Positions 31,580 through 38,725 of a stretch of DNA of 38,725 bases are shown one piece after another. Source of the DNA: Clostridia bacterium (GTDB lineage Bacteria > Bacillota > Limnochordia > DTU080 > RSA5); assembly GCA_002919235.1 (NCBI GenBank), contig PKEX01000027.1, forward strand, positions 1 to 38,725, in the 5' to 3' direction. Numbering within the stretch: the stretch's first letter is position 1; each line of letters opens with the position of its first letter. Made by a program: the position numbers and the translations under genes. The notes beneath the pieces were generated by a model that did not search any database, was not told the DNA's origin, and saw only the letters and a list, made by a program, of their open reading frames with translations.

Positions 31580-31616
31580 CGCCGGGCTCCCGCGCCCCTG
31601 CGGGGAGCTTCCGGCG
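31580..31616 (+). repeat. Strong hairpin at the 5' end of the ccdA transcript
   Basis: CGCCGG (31580-31585) pairs with CCGGCG (31611-31616), and inside it GCTCCC pairs with GGGAGC, giving a long stem starting only a few bases after the predicted transcript start. It may protect the mRNA; there is no T-run for termination. Confidence 0.5.
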
Positions 31617-31665
31617 GGGGAAGGTGCGAGGACGGCACGAGGGCTTACGCTTTGGAGGTCACGCA

Positions 31666-32400
31666 ATGGAGCCGACGGTGGGTTCGCAGGTGAGCATGGG
31701 ATTGGCGTTTGCGGCGGGCCTTTTGTCGCTGGCCTCCCCGTGCGTGCTGGCCCTGGTCCCCGTGTATCTCGCCTACATGACGGGCGTCTCGGTGAACGCC
31801 GGCGCGCCCGGCGCCGGGGTCTCCCGGCGGGGACGCTCCGTGATGCTCCACGCCCTCTGCTTCATCGCCGGCTTCACCCTGGTGTTCGTCGCCCTGGGGG
31901 CCTCCGCCAGCCTCATCGGGCGGTTTCTCATCGCCAACCAGCAGCTCCTGGGCAAGATCGCCGGGGTGCTGGTCGCGGCCTTCGGCCTGCACACCATGGG
32001 CATCCTGCACATTCCCTGGCTCGACCGGGACACCCGCTGGACCTACCGGGGCGGCACCGGCAGCCCGCATCAATCGTTCCTCATCGGCATGGCTTTCGCC
32101 GCCGGCTGGACGCCCTGCGTCGGTCCCATCCTGGGCGGCATCCTCGCCATGGCCTCCGTCCACGCCACCCTGGTCGACGGCGTCATGCTCCTCTTGTGGT
32201 ACGCCGCGGGAATGGGCCTGCCGTTCCTCCTCTTGGCGGCCACCCTGGGCCGCTCCACCGCCCTGCTCGACGCCCTCAAGCGGCGCAGCCGGCTGATCGA
32301 GGTGACCAGCGGCCTCCTGCTGGTGGCCATCGGCATCATGCTCTACACGGACTCGTTCTCGCTCATCGCCCGCTACGTCAACTACTACGGCATCCTCTGA
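31666..32400 (+). CDS. ccdA: CcdA-type cytochrome c biogenesis / thiol-transfer membrane protein
   Basis: The protein has 244 residues with six hydrophobic helices. It carries electrons from cytoplasmic thioredoxin across the membrane to reduce external disulfides. The reactive Cys pair is split over two helices, SLASPCVLALVPVYL and GWTPCVGPILGG, as in CcdA/DsbD. TGGAGGT lies about 6 bases before the ATG at 31666. No thioredoxin-like partner (ResA/CcsX) is adjacent, and downstream genes are convergent, so it is a single-gene unit with its own promoter. Confidence 0.92.
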   Translation: MEPTVGSQVSMGLAFAAGLLSLASPCVLALVPVYLAYMTGVSVNAGAPGAGVSRRGRSVMLHALCFIAGFTLVFVALGASASLIGRFLIANQQLLGKIAGVLVAAFGLHTMGILHIPWLDRDTRWTYRGGTGSPHQSFLIGMAFAAGWTPCVGPILGGILAMASVHATLVDGVMLLLWYAAGMGLPFLLLAATLGRSTALLDALKRRSRLIEVTSGLLLVAIGIMLYTDSFSLIARYVNYYGIL

Positions 32401-32446
32401 CCGTCCGGCGCGCCCGGAGGGATCCTGCTCTCGCCGGGCGTCCGGC

Positions 32447-34291
32447 TCAGCCGTTTAGGCGTTCGACGGCCCGCTCTACGTGCTCTCGCTCCCCGGCCAG
32501 CGTCAGCACATCGCCCAGCTCCAGCCGGGTCTCGCCCCGGGGAATCACGCTCTCCCTGCCGCGGCCGATGGACAGGATCAGCGCCCCGGCGGGAATCCCC
32601 AGGTCCCGCACCCGCACGCCCCGCAGCGCCGGGTTTCGCACGGTCACCTTGTGGATGGCCACGCTCTCGTCCTCCCGGTTCAGCAGGGCCAGGAGGTCCG
32701 GATAGCGCACCAGGTTCTCCATCATGGACAGGGTGGACCACGCCGGCGAGACGGTCTGGGCGCCCAGGCGCTCCATGCTGGCGGCGGCCTCCGGGTCCGC
32801 CGCGTGGGCGATCATCCGCTCCACTTCGTGGCCGGACTTGAGGATCTCGACCACCCGGAGGTTCACGTCGTCATCCTGGGTGGTGATGACCACCGTCGCC
32901 TGGACTCCCGGGGCGATCTCCTGCCACGCCGCCGGATCCTCCACGTCCGCGCACACCGCCTCGAACCCCCGGGCCCGCGCCGCCTCCACCTTGGCGGGGT
33001 CCTTGTCGATCAGGAGCAGGCGTTCTTTCAGATCCTGGAGCCGGGTAGCCAGGAGGAGCCCGCGCTCGTTGGCGCCCACGATGTACACTTTCTCCTTTTC
33101 CACCTCGGGCGGTTTCGGCCCCATCCGTTCAAAGACCACCGGCGACACCGCCGCCGTCAGGATGGCCAGGAGGATCACACCCGAGTGGGTGGAGGACGTG
33201 AGCAAGTCGAGGCGGTAGCCGATCTCGGCCGCGGCCACCGTCAGGCTCAAGCCGGGCGTCACCAGCACCCCCAGCGCCAGCGCGTCCTTAAGGCCGTACC
33301 GCCCGGCGAAGATGAGCGCCGGCAGGACCTTGGCGGCGTAGGCGGTCAGGAGGATGGCCAGGGCGAAGCCGAGGGACTCAGGGCGGGCCAGGAGCGCGGC
33401 GATGTCGAACTGGGCGCCCACCATGATGAAAAAGATCGGCACCAGGAATCCGAAGCCGATGGCATCCAGCTTGAGGTGGAGGGACGTCTCGTCCGACTGG
33501 GAGATGACGGAGACCACCGCGCCGGCCATGAACGCTCCCAGGATCACTTCGACGCCCAGCCGCTCCGCCAGGTACGCGAGGATGAAGATGAGCATGAACG
33601 CCCCCCGAACGCCGATCTGGGAGGTGGCGTGGGCCAGCTCGGACATGAGGGCGCTCTGCCGCATGCGCTTGCCGCCGGCGTACACCAGGAGCACCGCGGC
33701 GAACAAGACGCCGATCAAGGCCAGCTGCCGCGGGTCTCCCCCCGACACCAGCGTCACCATGACCGCCAGCAGCAGCATGGTGGCGAAATCCAGGAGCAAG
33801 GCGGTGACCAGGAGGGTCTGCCCGTACTCCGTCGCCGTGAGCTGCTTCTCCTTCACCATGGGCAGGACGACGCCCACGGAGACGGTGGTCAAGATCAAGG
33901 CGATGAGCCACGGATAGTCGATAAGGCCGGCGCGGTGCAGGAGAATCCCGGCGCCGCTGGCCAGCGCCAGGACCAGCGCGAAATAGAGCAGCGTGAGGCC
34001 GAAGACCCGCCGGCCGTCCTGCCTGCGGGCCAGCTTGCCCAGGAGGGCGAAGTCGATTTCGACGCCCGACAGGAACATGAGGTACGTGATGCCGAGCAGG
34101 GACAGGAACTCGAGCCACGGCTCGGGTTTGACGATGTCGAAACCGCTCTTTCCGATGGCGATGCCGACGAGGAGTTCCCCCACCACCACCGGCACCCGCA
34201 GGAAGCGGATGCGGCGCACGGCGATGGGAATCAAGAACGCGGACGTCGCGATGATGACCAGAGCAGCAAAGGAAATCGGTTGTCCTTCCAA
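32447..34291 (-). CDS. CPA2-family cation:proton antiporter with RCK (TrkA) domains
   Basis: The protein has 614 residues. The first 385 or so form 12-13 membrane helices of the Na/H exchanger (KefB-like) type, with FLRVPVVVGELLVGIAIGKS, TYLMFLSGVEIDF and VILGAFMAGAVVS. A TrkA-N domain follows (about 395-510, starting VYIVGANERGLLLATRL, so GxNxxG rather than GxGxxG at the nucleotide loop), then a TrkA-C domain (about 535-614). Such proteins exchange K+ or Na+ for protons under nucleotide or dinucleotide control; TrkA-C domains can bind c-di-AMP, and a c-di-AMP receptor gene lies 7 kb away. TTG start with AAGGAG 8 bases upstream. Confidence 0.9.
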   Translation of the reverse strand: MEGQPISFAALVIIATSAFLIPIAVRRIRFLRVPVVVGELLVGIAIGKSGFDIVKPEPWLEFLSLLGITYLMFLSGVEIDFALLGKLARRQDGRRVFGLTLLYFALVLALASGAGILLHRAGLIDYPWLIALILTTVSVGVVLPMVKEKQLTATEYGQTLLVTALLLDFATMLLLAVMVTLVSGGDPRQLALIGVLFAAVLLVYAGGKRMRQSALMSELAHATSQIGVRGAFMLIFILAYLAERLGVEVILGAFMAGAVVSVISQSDETSLHLKLDAIGFGFLVPIFFIMVGAQFDIAALLARPESLGFALAILLTAYAAKVLPALIFAGRYGLKDALALGVLVTPGLSLTVAAAEIGYRLDLLTSSTHSGVILLAILTAAVSPVVFERMGPKPPEVEKEKVYIVGANERGLLLATRLQDLKERLLLIDKDPAKVEAARARGFEAVCADVEDPAAWQEIAPGVQATVVITTQDDDVNLRVVEILKSGHEVERMIAHAADPEAAASMERLGAQTVSPAWSTLSMMENLVRYPDLLALLNREDESVAIHKVTVRNPALRGVRVRDLGIPAGALILSIGRGRESVIPRGETRLELGDVLTLAGEREHVERAVERLNG

Positions 34292-34346
34292 ACGAGCAAC
34301 TCCTTTTGCGCCGTTTCCGGTAACCCCTAGCGAAACGCCTTCCTTC

Positions 34347-34369
34347 TTTGTTATGATAAATTTTACAAA
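34347..34369. promoter_or_regulatory. AT-rich imperfect palindrome between the divergent antiporter and ytvI genes
   Basis: A 23-base AT-rich element with perfect outer arms TTTGT and ACAAA sits in the 92-base divergent gap. It contains a good -10 (TATGAT, 34352-34357) for ytvI, but the -35 position is poor, so an activator may help. The half-site spacing does not fit the Rex consensus. Confidence 0.45.
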
Positions 34370-34383
34370 AGCGAGGTGCGCAC

Positions 34384-35442
34384 GTGCGTTTTTCGATTGA
34401 CGACACGAAACTCCTTTGGCTGGCCCTCATCGTCGCGGCGGTCTGGTTTCGCCAGCCCCTGGCCGCCACGCTGCTCCCGTTCATCCTGGCTCTCGCCCTC
34501 GCCAGCCTGCTCGAGCCGGTGGTCGGATTTCTCCAAGGGCGCGCCCGCATGCCCCGGGCCGTCGCGGCCATCGTCAGCCTGGCCCTGGCCGTCATCGCCG
34601 GCGGCTACGTGCTGCTGATGATCTTCACCAAAGTCATCTCCGAGCTGGTGCAGATGGGCTCGCTGCTCCAGCGCTACCAGCGGGTGCCGGTGGAATTCGC
34701 CCGGTGGGTCATCGAGCGCCTCAACGAGCTGAACGAGCTTTTCGCCCAGCAAGGGCTGCCCCCGGCGGTGCAGCAGAACATCATCCAGACGGTGGAAAAC
34801 CTGGCCAACGCGGCCGTCAGCCTGGCGACCCAGGCCATCAACGTGGCCGTCAACGCCATGTCGCAGGTGCCGTACCTGGTGGTGGTCCTGGTCGTCTCGC
34901 TGATCGCCACCTACTTCCTGGTCAAAGACCGCGACCGCTTGGTCGAGTCCGCCATCTCCCTTTCGCCCCCGGCCATGCGCGACCGGCTGCGGAACGCCTG
35001 GGCCCGCATCATCGCCGACATCGTGGGCTTCTTCAAGGCCACGCTGATCCTGGTGAGCATCACCACGGTCATGGTGGCCCTGGGGCTCATCATCATCGGG
35101 ATCGACTACTGGATGACCCTGGCCATCATCGCCGGCGTCCTCGACCTCATTCCGGTCCTGGGGCCCGGCTTCCTCTTCGTGCCGTGGGCCATCGGCGCAG
35201 TCACCCTGGGCCACGTGGGCCTGGCCCTGCAGCTCCTCGGCCTGTACGCCGCCACCTTCTTGGTCCGCCAGCTTTTCCAGGCCAAGATCCTGGGCGACTC
35301 CATCGGGGTCCATCCCCTTTGGATGCTGGCGGCCCTTTACGGCGGCATCCAGTTCTTCGGCCTCTACGGCTTCATCGTCGCACCGGTGCTGATCATCATC
35401 GCCAAGGCTGCCTACGAAGTCTCGGCTAGCCTGCGCGCATGA
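34384..35442 (+). CDS. AI-2E/YtvI family membrane protein
   Basis: The protein has 352 residues with about eight hydrophobic segments and a central hydrophilic region (about 85-160, amphipathic helices). The C-terminal part has LDLIPVLGPGFLFVPWAI and the family motif region GVHPLWMLAALYGG. The family includes AI-2 exporters and the sporulation protein YtvI of B. subtilis; which applies is not decided by sequence, but a spore former makes YtvI reasonable. GTG start with GAGGTG upstream. Its last 17 bases overlap the 3' end of the convergent TamB-like gene. Confidence 0.87.
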   Translation: MRFSIDDTKLLWLALIVAAVWFRQPLAATLLPFILALALASLLEPVVGFLQGRARMPRAVAAIVSLALAVIAGGYVLLMIFTKVISELVQMGSLLQRYQRVPVEFARWVIERLNELNELFAQQGLPPAVQQNIIQTVENLANAAVSLATQAINVAVNAMSQVPYLVVVLVVSLIATYFLVKDRDRLVESAISLSPPAMRDRLRNAWARIIADIVGFFKATLILVSITTVMVALGLIIIGIDYWMTLAIIAGVLDLIPVLGPGFLFVPWAIGAVTLGHVGLALQLLGLYAATFLVRQLFQAKILGDSIGVHPLWMLAALYGGIQFFGLYGFIVAPVLIIIAKAAYEVSASLRA

Positions 35443-37606
35443 GCGACAGCAGGGCGCTCCGGCTCAGCTTCAACCGGCCGCCTTCGATCCCGAACTGGAG
35501 CCGGATGGGCTCGCCGACGCCCAGGTCGTCCCCGAGCGCCAGGTCGAAGGTGGCGTCCGGCCGGTGCGCATCGCCGTACACCTTCAGCTGGCCGTCGACG
35601 GTCCCGTCGATCAAGAGCGCCGGCCAGGTGAGGCCGCCCTCCCGCAAGAGCCCGGAGAAGGAGGCCTCTTCCACCCGGATGTCCAGGTCCAGCCGGGGGC
35701 TTTCGGTCCGCCAGCCGGTCACCGTGCCGTTCAACGTGTACCTTCCCCCGCCCACGCTGGTGACGGAGACGCCGTTCAGTTCCAGGATCTCCGGGGTCAG
35801 CACCGCCGCCCCCACGGGGGCTGCGGCCGGCAGCCGGCCCAGCGCCAGCTGGCCGCCGAGAAACTGGCCCGAAAGCCTCGGCTCGTCCTGCGTGCCCTCG
35901 AGCCTTCCGGCATAGCTCACCCAGCCCGAGACGCCCGACGCCAAGGAGGCCAAGGGGCCGCTGCCCGCCTCCACCGGCCACCGGTCCAGCGCCACCGAGA
36001 GGTCCAGCCGGTCCGCCCGGAGGACGCCGTCCAGCGCGGCGGTGCCCTCGCCCAGCTCCGCCCGGACCCCTGCCAGGGCCAGCGCGCCGTCCTGCCACGA
36101 AAACCGGCCTTCCGCCCGGTCGAAGTAGCGCACCCCGCCGATGCGAACGCCCCGCACCGCCGCGTCGCCCTCCAGGCGCACCGCCCCGGCGGGCCCGTCC
36201 AGGTGTAGCCTGCCGTCGACTTCTCCCACGGCGTCCACGTCGAGGGAGAACGCTTTCAGCAGCTCGCTGAGGCTGCCCCGGGCGGCCCTGAGTTCGATGG
36301 CCAGATGGTACGGCGTGCGGTCCCAGCGGACCTCGCCGTCCAGGACGTACCTGGCCGTCCCCTGCTCCAGCACGGCCTCATCGAAACGGAACCCTTCCCG
36401 GCTCAGCGCGATGCTCCCTTGCCCCCGCGCGACCGGCCGGTGCCACACCGTCCCGTTCTCGAGGGAGAGCGTCCCCGAGAGCACCAGGCTGTCCAGAGAC
36501 CCCGAAACGGTTCCCGAGAACCGGCCCCTGCCGCTCAAGCCGAACCGCTGGACCACGGGCAGATCCCGCGGCAGGTCGAGCCCTTCGGCGCTCACCGCCA
36601 GCTGAGCCTCCCAACTGCCGCCGGGGCCCGGGGCCATCTCCCCGCCTGCGCGCACCGCCGCGGCGCCCCGCTGGAGCGCGAGCGACGTGATGCGCCACAC
36701 CCGCCCGTCGCTCTCGGCTTCCAGCACCAGGCGTTCAAACGCCGCTTGGTCGTCGCTTCGCTCGCCCCAAGCCAGGGTCCCGTCCCTCACCTCTGCCTCG
36801 ATCCGGGCGCCCCGCAGCGCCGGACTCGCGGCGCTCCCCGAAACTTCCAGCTCGCCCCGGGCGACCAGCGACCCGGTGACCTGCCAGGCGTCCAGGCCCA
36901 CCAGCGGCAAGAGGAATTCCGCCGGTCCCTTCGCTTCAAATTCGTAGGCCGAAGCCCGGCCGCCGCTCCGGCGCAAGGTGAGCTCGACGGTGCCTCCCAC
37001 CTGCCGGAGCCGCAGCTCCTCGCCGGCGATGCTCCAGCCGTCGCCGGCCAGCTCCGCCCTGCCGTCCACTCGCCAGGCCCGCACGGTGCTGCCGCCCGGC
37101 GCCGCCTCCTCGACGGTGCCGTCGACCACCTCGACCCGCAGGGACCGTCCGGACCCGCCGGTCTGCTCGGGGCGGGAGGTCCCTGCCTCCCCGCGGCCGG
37201 CCGCCGCCCCCGCCGGGAGCGCCGCGAGGGCCAGGCGCCACGTCCCCTCCTCGACCACCAGGCGCGGGCGGACCAGCCGGACGGCGTGGACGGCCCCTTC
37301 GGTCCTGCCGGTCAAGACCTTCCAGGGGTCCACGGCGACGTCCACCGCCGGCAGGCGGATTTCGGCGCCGGCGCCCGGCGGACGGGCGGTCACCTCGGTC
37401 AGGCGAAGGTGCGACAGGCCGGAGAAGTGAGCGCCGCGCACGTCGATCCGCCAGCCGCTCTGCTCCTCGATGGCCCGGGCTACCCCCCGCGCGAGGCCCA
37501 GCGGGGCGCCGGTCAGGTTGAGGCCCGCCGCCAGCACCGCGAGGGCCAGCACCCCTCCGGCCAGCCAGAGCGCGGCCTTGCGCCAATTCTTCCGGAATGT
37601 TCGCAT
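35426..37606 (-). CDS. TamB/AsmA-like repeat protein, membrane-anchored
   Basis: The protein has about 726 residues. One N-terminal membrane helix (ALWLAGGVLALAVLAAGL, about residues 10-27) is followed by GWRIDVRGAHFSGLSHLRLT, an AsmA/TamB-like start. More than 600 residues of repeating beta strands with patterns such as LDGEVRW, GEVDGRLHLDGPAG and GTVDGQLKVYGDAHRPDA follow. These are typical of TamB/AsmA-type proteins, which form lipid-carrying beta grooves between two membranes in diderm bacteria. It ends without the conserved C-terminal DUF490 region I would expect of full TamB (usually over 1000 residues), so it is a short relative or is truncated. GGTGAG lies 7 bases before the ATG at 37606; a GTG four codons earlier is also possible. 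Confidence 0.75.
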   Translation of the reverse strand: MRTFRKNWRKAALWLAGGVLALAVLAAGLNLTGAPLGLARGVARAIEEQSGWRIDVRGAHFSGLSHLRLTEVTARPPGAGAEIRLPAVDVAVDPWKVLTGRTEGAVHAVRLVRPRLVVEEGTWRLALAALPAGAAAGRGEAGTSRPEQTGGSGRSLRVEVVDGTVEEAAPGGSTVRAWRVDGRAELAGDGWSIAGEELRLRQVGGTVELTLRRSGGRASAYEFEAKGPAEFLLPLVGLDAWQVTGSLVARGELEVSGSAASPALRGARIEAEVRDGTLAWGERSDDQAAFERLVLEAESDGRVWRITSLALQRGAAAVRAGGEMAPGPGGSWEAQLAVSAEGLDLPRDLPVVQRFGLSGRGRFSGTVSGSLDSLVLSGTLSLENGTVWHRPVARGQGSIALSREGFRFDEAVLEQGTARYVLDGEVRWDRTPYHLAIELRAARGSLSELLKAFSLDVDAVGEVDGRLHLDGPAGAVRLEGDAAVRGVRIGGVRYFDRAEGRFSWQDGALALAGVRAELGEGTAALDGVLRADRLDLSVALDRWPVEAGSGPLASLASGVSGWVSYAGRLEGTQDEPRLSGQFLGGQLALGRLPAAAPVGAAVLTPEILELNGVSVTSVGGGRYTLNGTVTGWRTESPRLDLDIRVEEASFSGLLREGGLTWPALLIDGTVDGQLKVYGDAHRPDATFDLALGDDLGVGEPIRLQFGIEGGRLKLSRSALLSLMRAG

Positions 37607-37799
37607 CGTCTCGCTCACCGCCGCAGCACGCTCCCCCGCAGCATCGTGGGTTCCTGGTCGCTTCCTGACCCCTCCTTTGGCGTCGTCCGGCCCCGGCCCT
37701 TCAGGGAATACCGGGCGCTTCCGGAAATCGCGCGACGCACTGGAACCTGCAGGAATCGGGCGGATCCGGCCTGAACTTCTGCCTTTAGGAACCGGTCAT

Positions 37800-37811
37800 C
37801 GATGCGCATCG
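37800..37811. promoter_or_regulatory. 12-base perfect palindrome upstream of the secreted-protein gene
   Basis: CGATGCGCATCG lies directly before the GGAGG ribosome site of the right-edge gene, in the 218-base gap to the divergent TamB-like gene. It has no loop, so a protein operator is more plausible than a hairpin. I found no convincing -35/-10 pair in this gap. Confidence 0.3.
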
Positions 37812-37824
37812 GAGGTCTGTCACC

Positions 37825-38725
37825 GTGAAAGCGACGACACGGCCCTGGCTTTGGCTGGCGCTGGCGTGCGCCGGCATGCTCCTGTGGGCGCAGGCCGCCT
37901 TGGCCCAGCCTGCTTATCACTTTCAGATCGAGGGGTACCGGCTGCAGGCGCTCACCTACCATTGGACGACCACGGGCACCCTGGAGGTCTCCACCGACGG
38001 CGCCACCACGGCGGCGGCTTCCTTTGAGATCTCGTCGCCGCTCACCCTCGCGTTTGATGAGGAGACGCCTTCGGGCGAGCTCCCCTTCGAGATCACGTTC
38101 AGCTCGCTGAGGGTGCGGGGCGTCCAATGGCTTGACAGGGCGGCCCAGGAGCCCGTCACGGTCCGCGGCCGCCTCGACTCCCGGGGCGCGCTGATCGACG
38201 TGGAGACGCCGGCCATCCTCTCCGAGCTGGGCCTCAACATGGCAGACCTCATGATCGGCCTCGTGGTCCCGGGGCCGGAGCAGGGCCGGAGGGCCGCCCC
38301 CGGCGTCGAATGGCAGAGCCTGTTCCCCCGGAGCGAGTCCAGCCGGGCCGCCCGCCGTCCCGACCTGCGGGCGACGTACTCCATCGGCCTCGAGGCTGAC
38401 TGGGGAACCCGCGTCCTGCAAACCGTCACCGCCCGGATCCGGGGAAGCGCCACCGTCCGGGAAGGCGGGCTGCGCACCGACGTGCAGGAAATCGGGCACG
38501 GGCTCTTTTACCTGCAGCCTGCCACCGGCATTCCCGAGCTCTCTTCGGTCAGCATCGTCACGGAGATCGAAACGGGGCCGTCCGTCGCGCGCACGGTGAC
38601 CAGCAGGACCAAGATCTCGTCCACCACCACACTCTCGCTGCAAGACGTCCGCCCGCGCGCCCCGGCCGCAGGGCGCCCGGCAGAGCCGCCGGCCCAGAGC
38701 CCGCCCGCGCCCACCGAGCCGGAGG
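37825..38725 (+). CDS. Secreted protein of unknown function (runs off the right edge)
   Basis: It starts at a GTG with GGAGG 9 bases upstream and is open for 300 codons to the window end. The first 28 residues are a clear signal peptide: a basic start, the core WLWLALACAGMLLWAQ and a likely cleavage after AALA. The mature part is beta-rich with Thr-rich strands (YRLQALTYHWTTTGTLEVST) and repeats the phrase 'effect on a strand, turn, strand' without known motifs. The visible end becomes Pro/Ala-rich. I do not recognise a family. It is divergent from the TamB-like gene, so an envelope role is possible (inference). Confidence 0.72.
   Translation, partial: MKATTRPWLWLALACAGMLLWAQAALAQPAYHFQIEGYRLQALTYHWTTTGTLEVSTDGATTAAASFEISSPLTLAFDEETPSGELPFEITFSSLRVRGVQWLDRAAQEPVTVRGRLDSRGALIDVETPAILSELGLNMADLMIGLVVPGPEQGRRAAPGVEWQSLFPRSESSRAARRPDLRATYSIGLEADWGTRVLQTVTARIRGSATVREGGLRTDVQEIGHGLFYLQPATGIPELSSVSIVTEIETGPSVARTVTSRTKISSTTTLSLQDVRPRAPAAGRPAEPPAQSPPAPTEPE

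Overview
The window looks like a piece of chromosome from a high-GC, endospore-forming member of the Bacillota (Firmicutes). It carries CodY, an arginine-phosphatase-type YwlE, YwmB, YtvI and a DarA-type cyclic-di-AMP receptor, which are typical of that phylum. The order prfA-prmC-tsaC-mntP-ywlE-rpiB-upp-atp-ywmB matches the Bacillus subtilis prfA-atp-ywmB neighbourhood. The very high GC content and a TamB/AsmA-like protein suggest a deep, possibly outer-membrane-bearing lineage such as Limnochordia; that placement is inference. There is no sign of phage, insertion sequences or CRISPR, and almost all DNA is coding.

Left part (1-19.97 kb), nearly all on the minus strand. Read in the direction of transcription it starts with a DUF1385 membrane protein, then prfA (RF1), prmC (RF glutamine methylase), tsaC/sua5 (tRNA t6A synthesis) and an unusual fusion of a PIG-L/LmbE deacetylase with a GNAT acetyltransferase. 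It continues with mntP (Mn efflux), ywlE (protein-arginine phosphatase), rpiB, upp, tagO/wecA and wecB/mnaA (start of cell-envelope polymer synthesis). The complete F1Fo ATP synthase operon atpZ-I-B-E-F-H-A-G-D-C follows and ends at a strong terminator. It has its own promoter overlapping the wecB stop codon. Beyond the terminator lie ywmB and the start of a membrane-anchored protein cut by the window edge. The only plus-strand gene in this part is a small zinc-ribbon protein.

Middle part (19.98-31.1 kb). It holds hflX and a divergent DNA polymerase IV, then codY with two tandem promoters, facing a tRNA-Leu(CAG) gene with its own promoter and terminator. Next come a PLP aminotransferase, the c-di-AMP receptor darA, folK-folP (folate), a CPBP membrane protease, guaB (GMP synthesis) and a DUF1015 protein.

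Right part (31.1-38.7 kb). It holds a structured leader before a 47-residue cysteine-rich peptide, ccdA, a CPA2 cation/proton antiporter with RCK domains, a YtvI/AI-2E membrane protein, the TamB/AsmA-like protein and the start of a secreted protein of unknown function. Start codons were chosen by Shine-Dalgarno spacing; many are GTG or TTG. The strongest leads for something new are the deacetylase-acetyltransferase fusion, the TamB-like/secreted-protein pair, the altered CodY effector domain and its regulatory region, and the structured leader with the 47-residue peptide.
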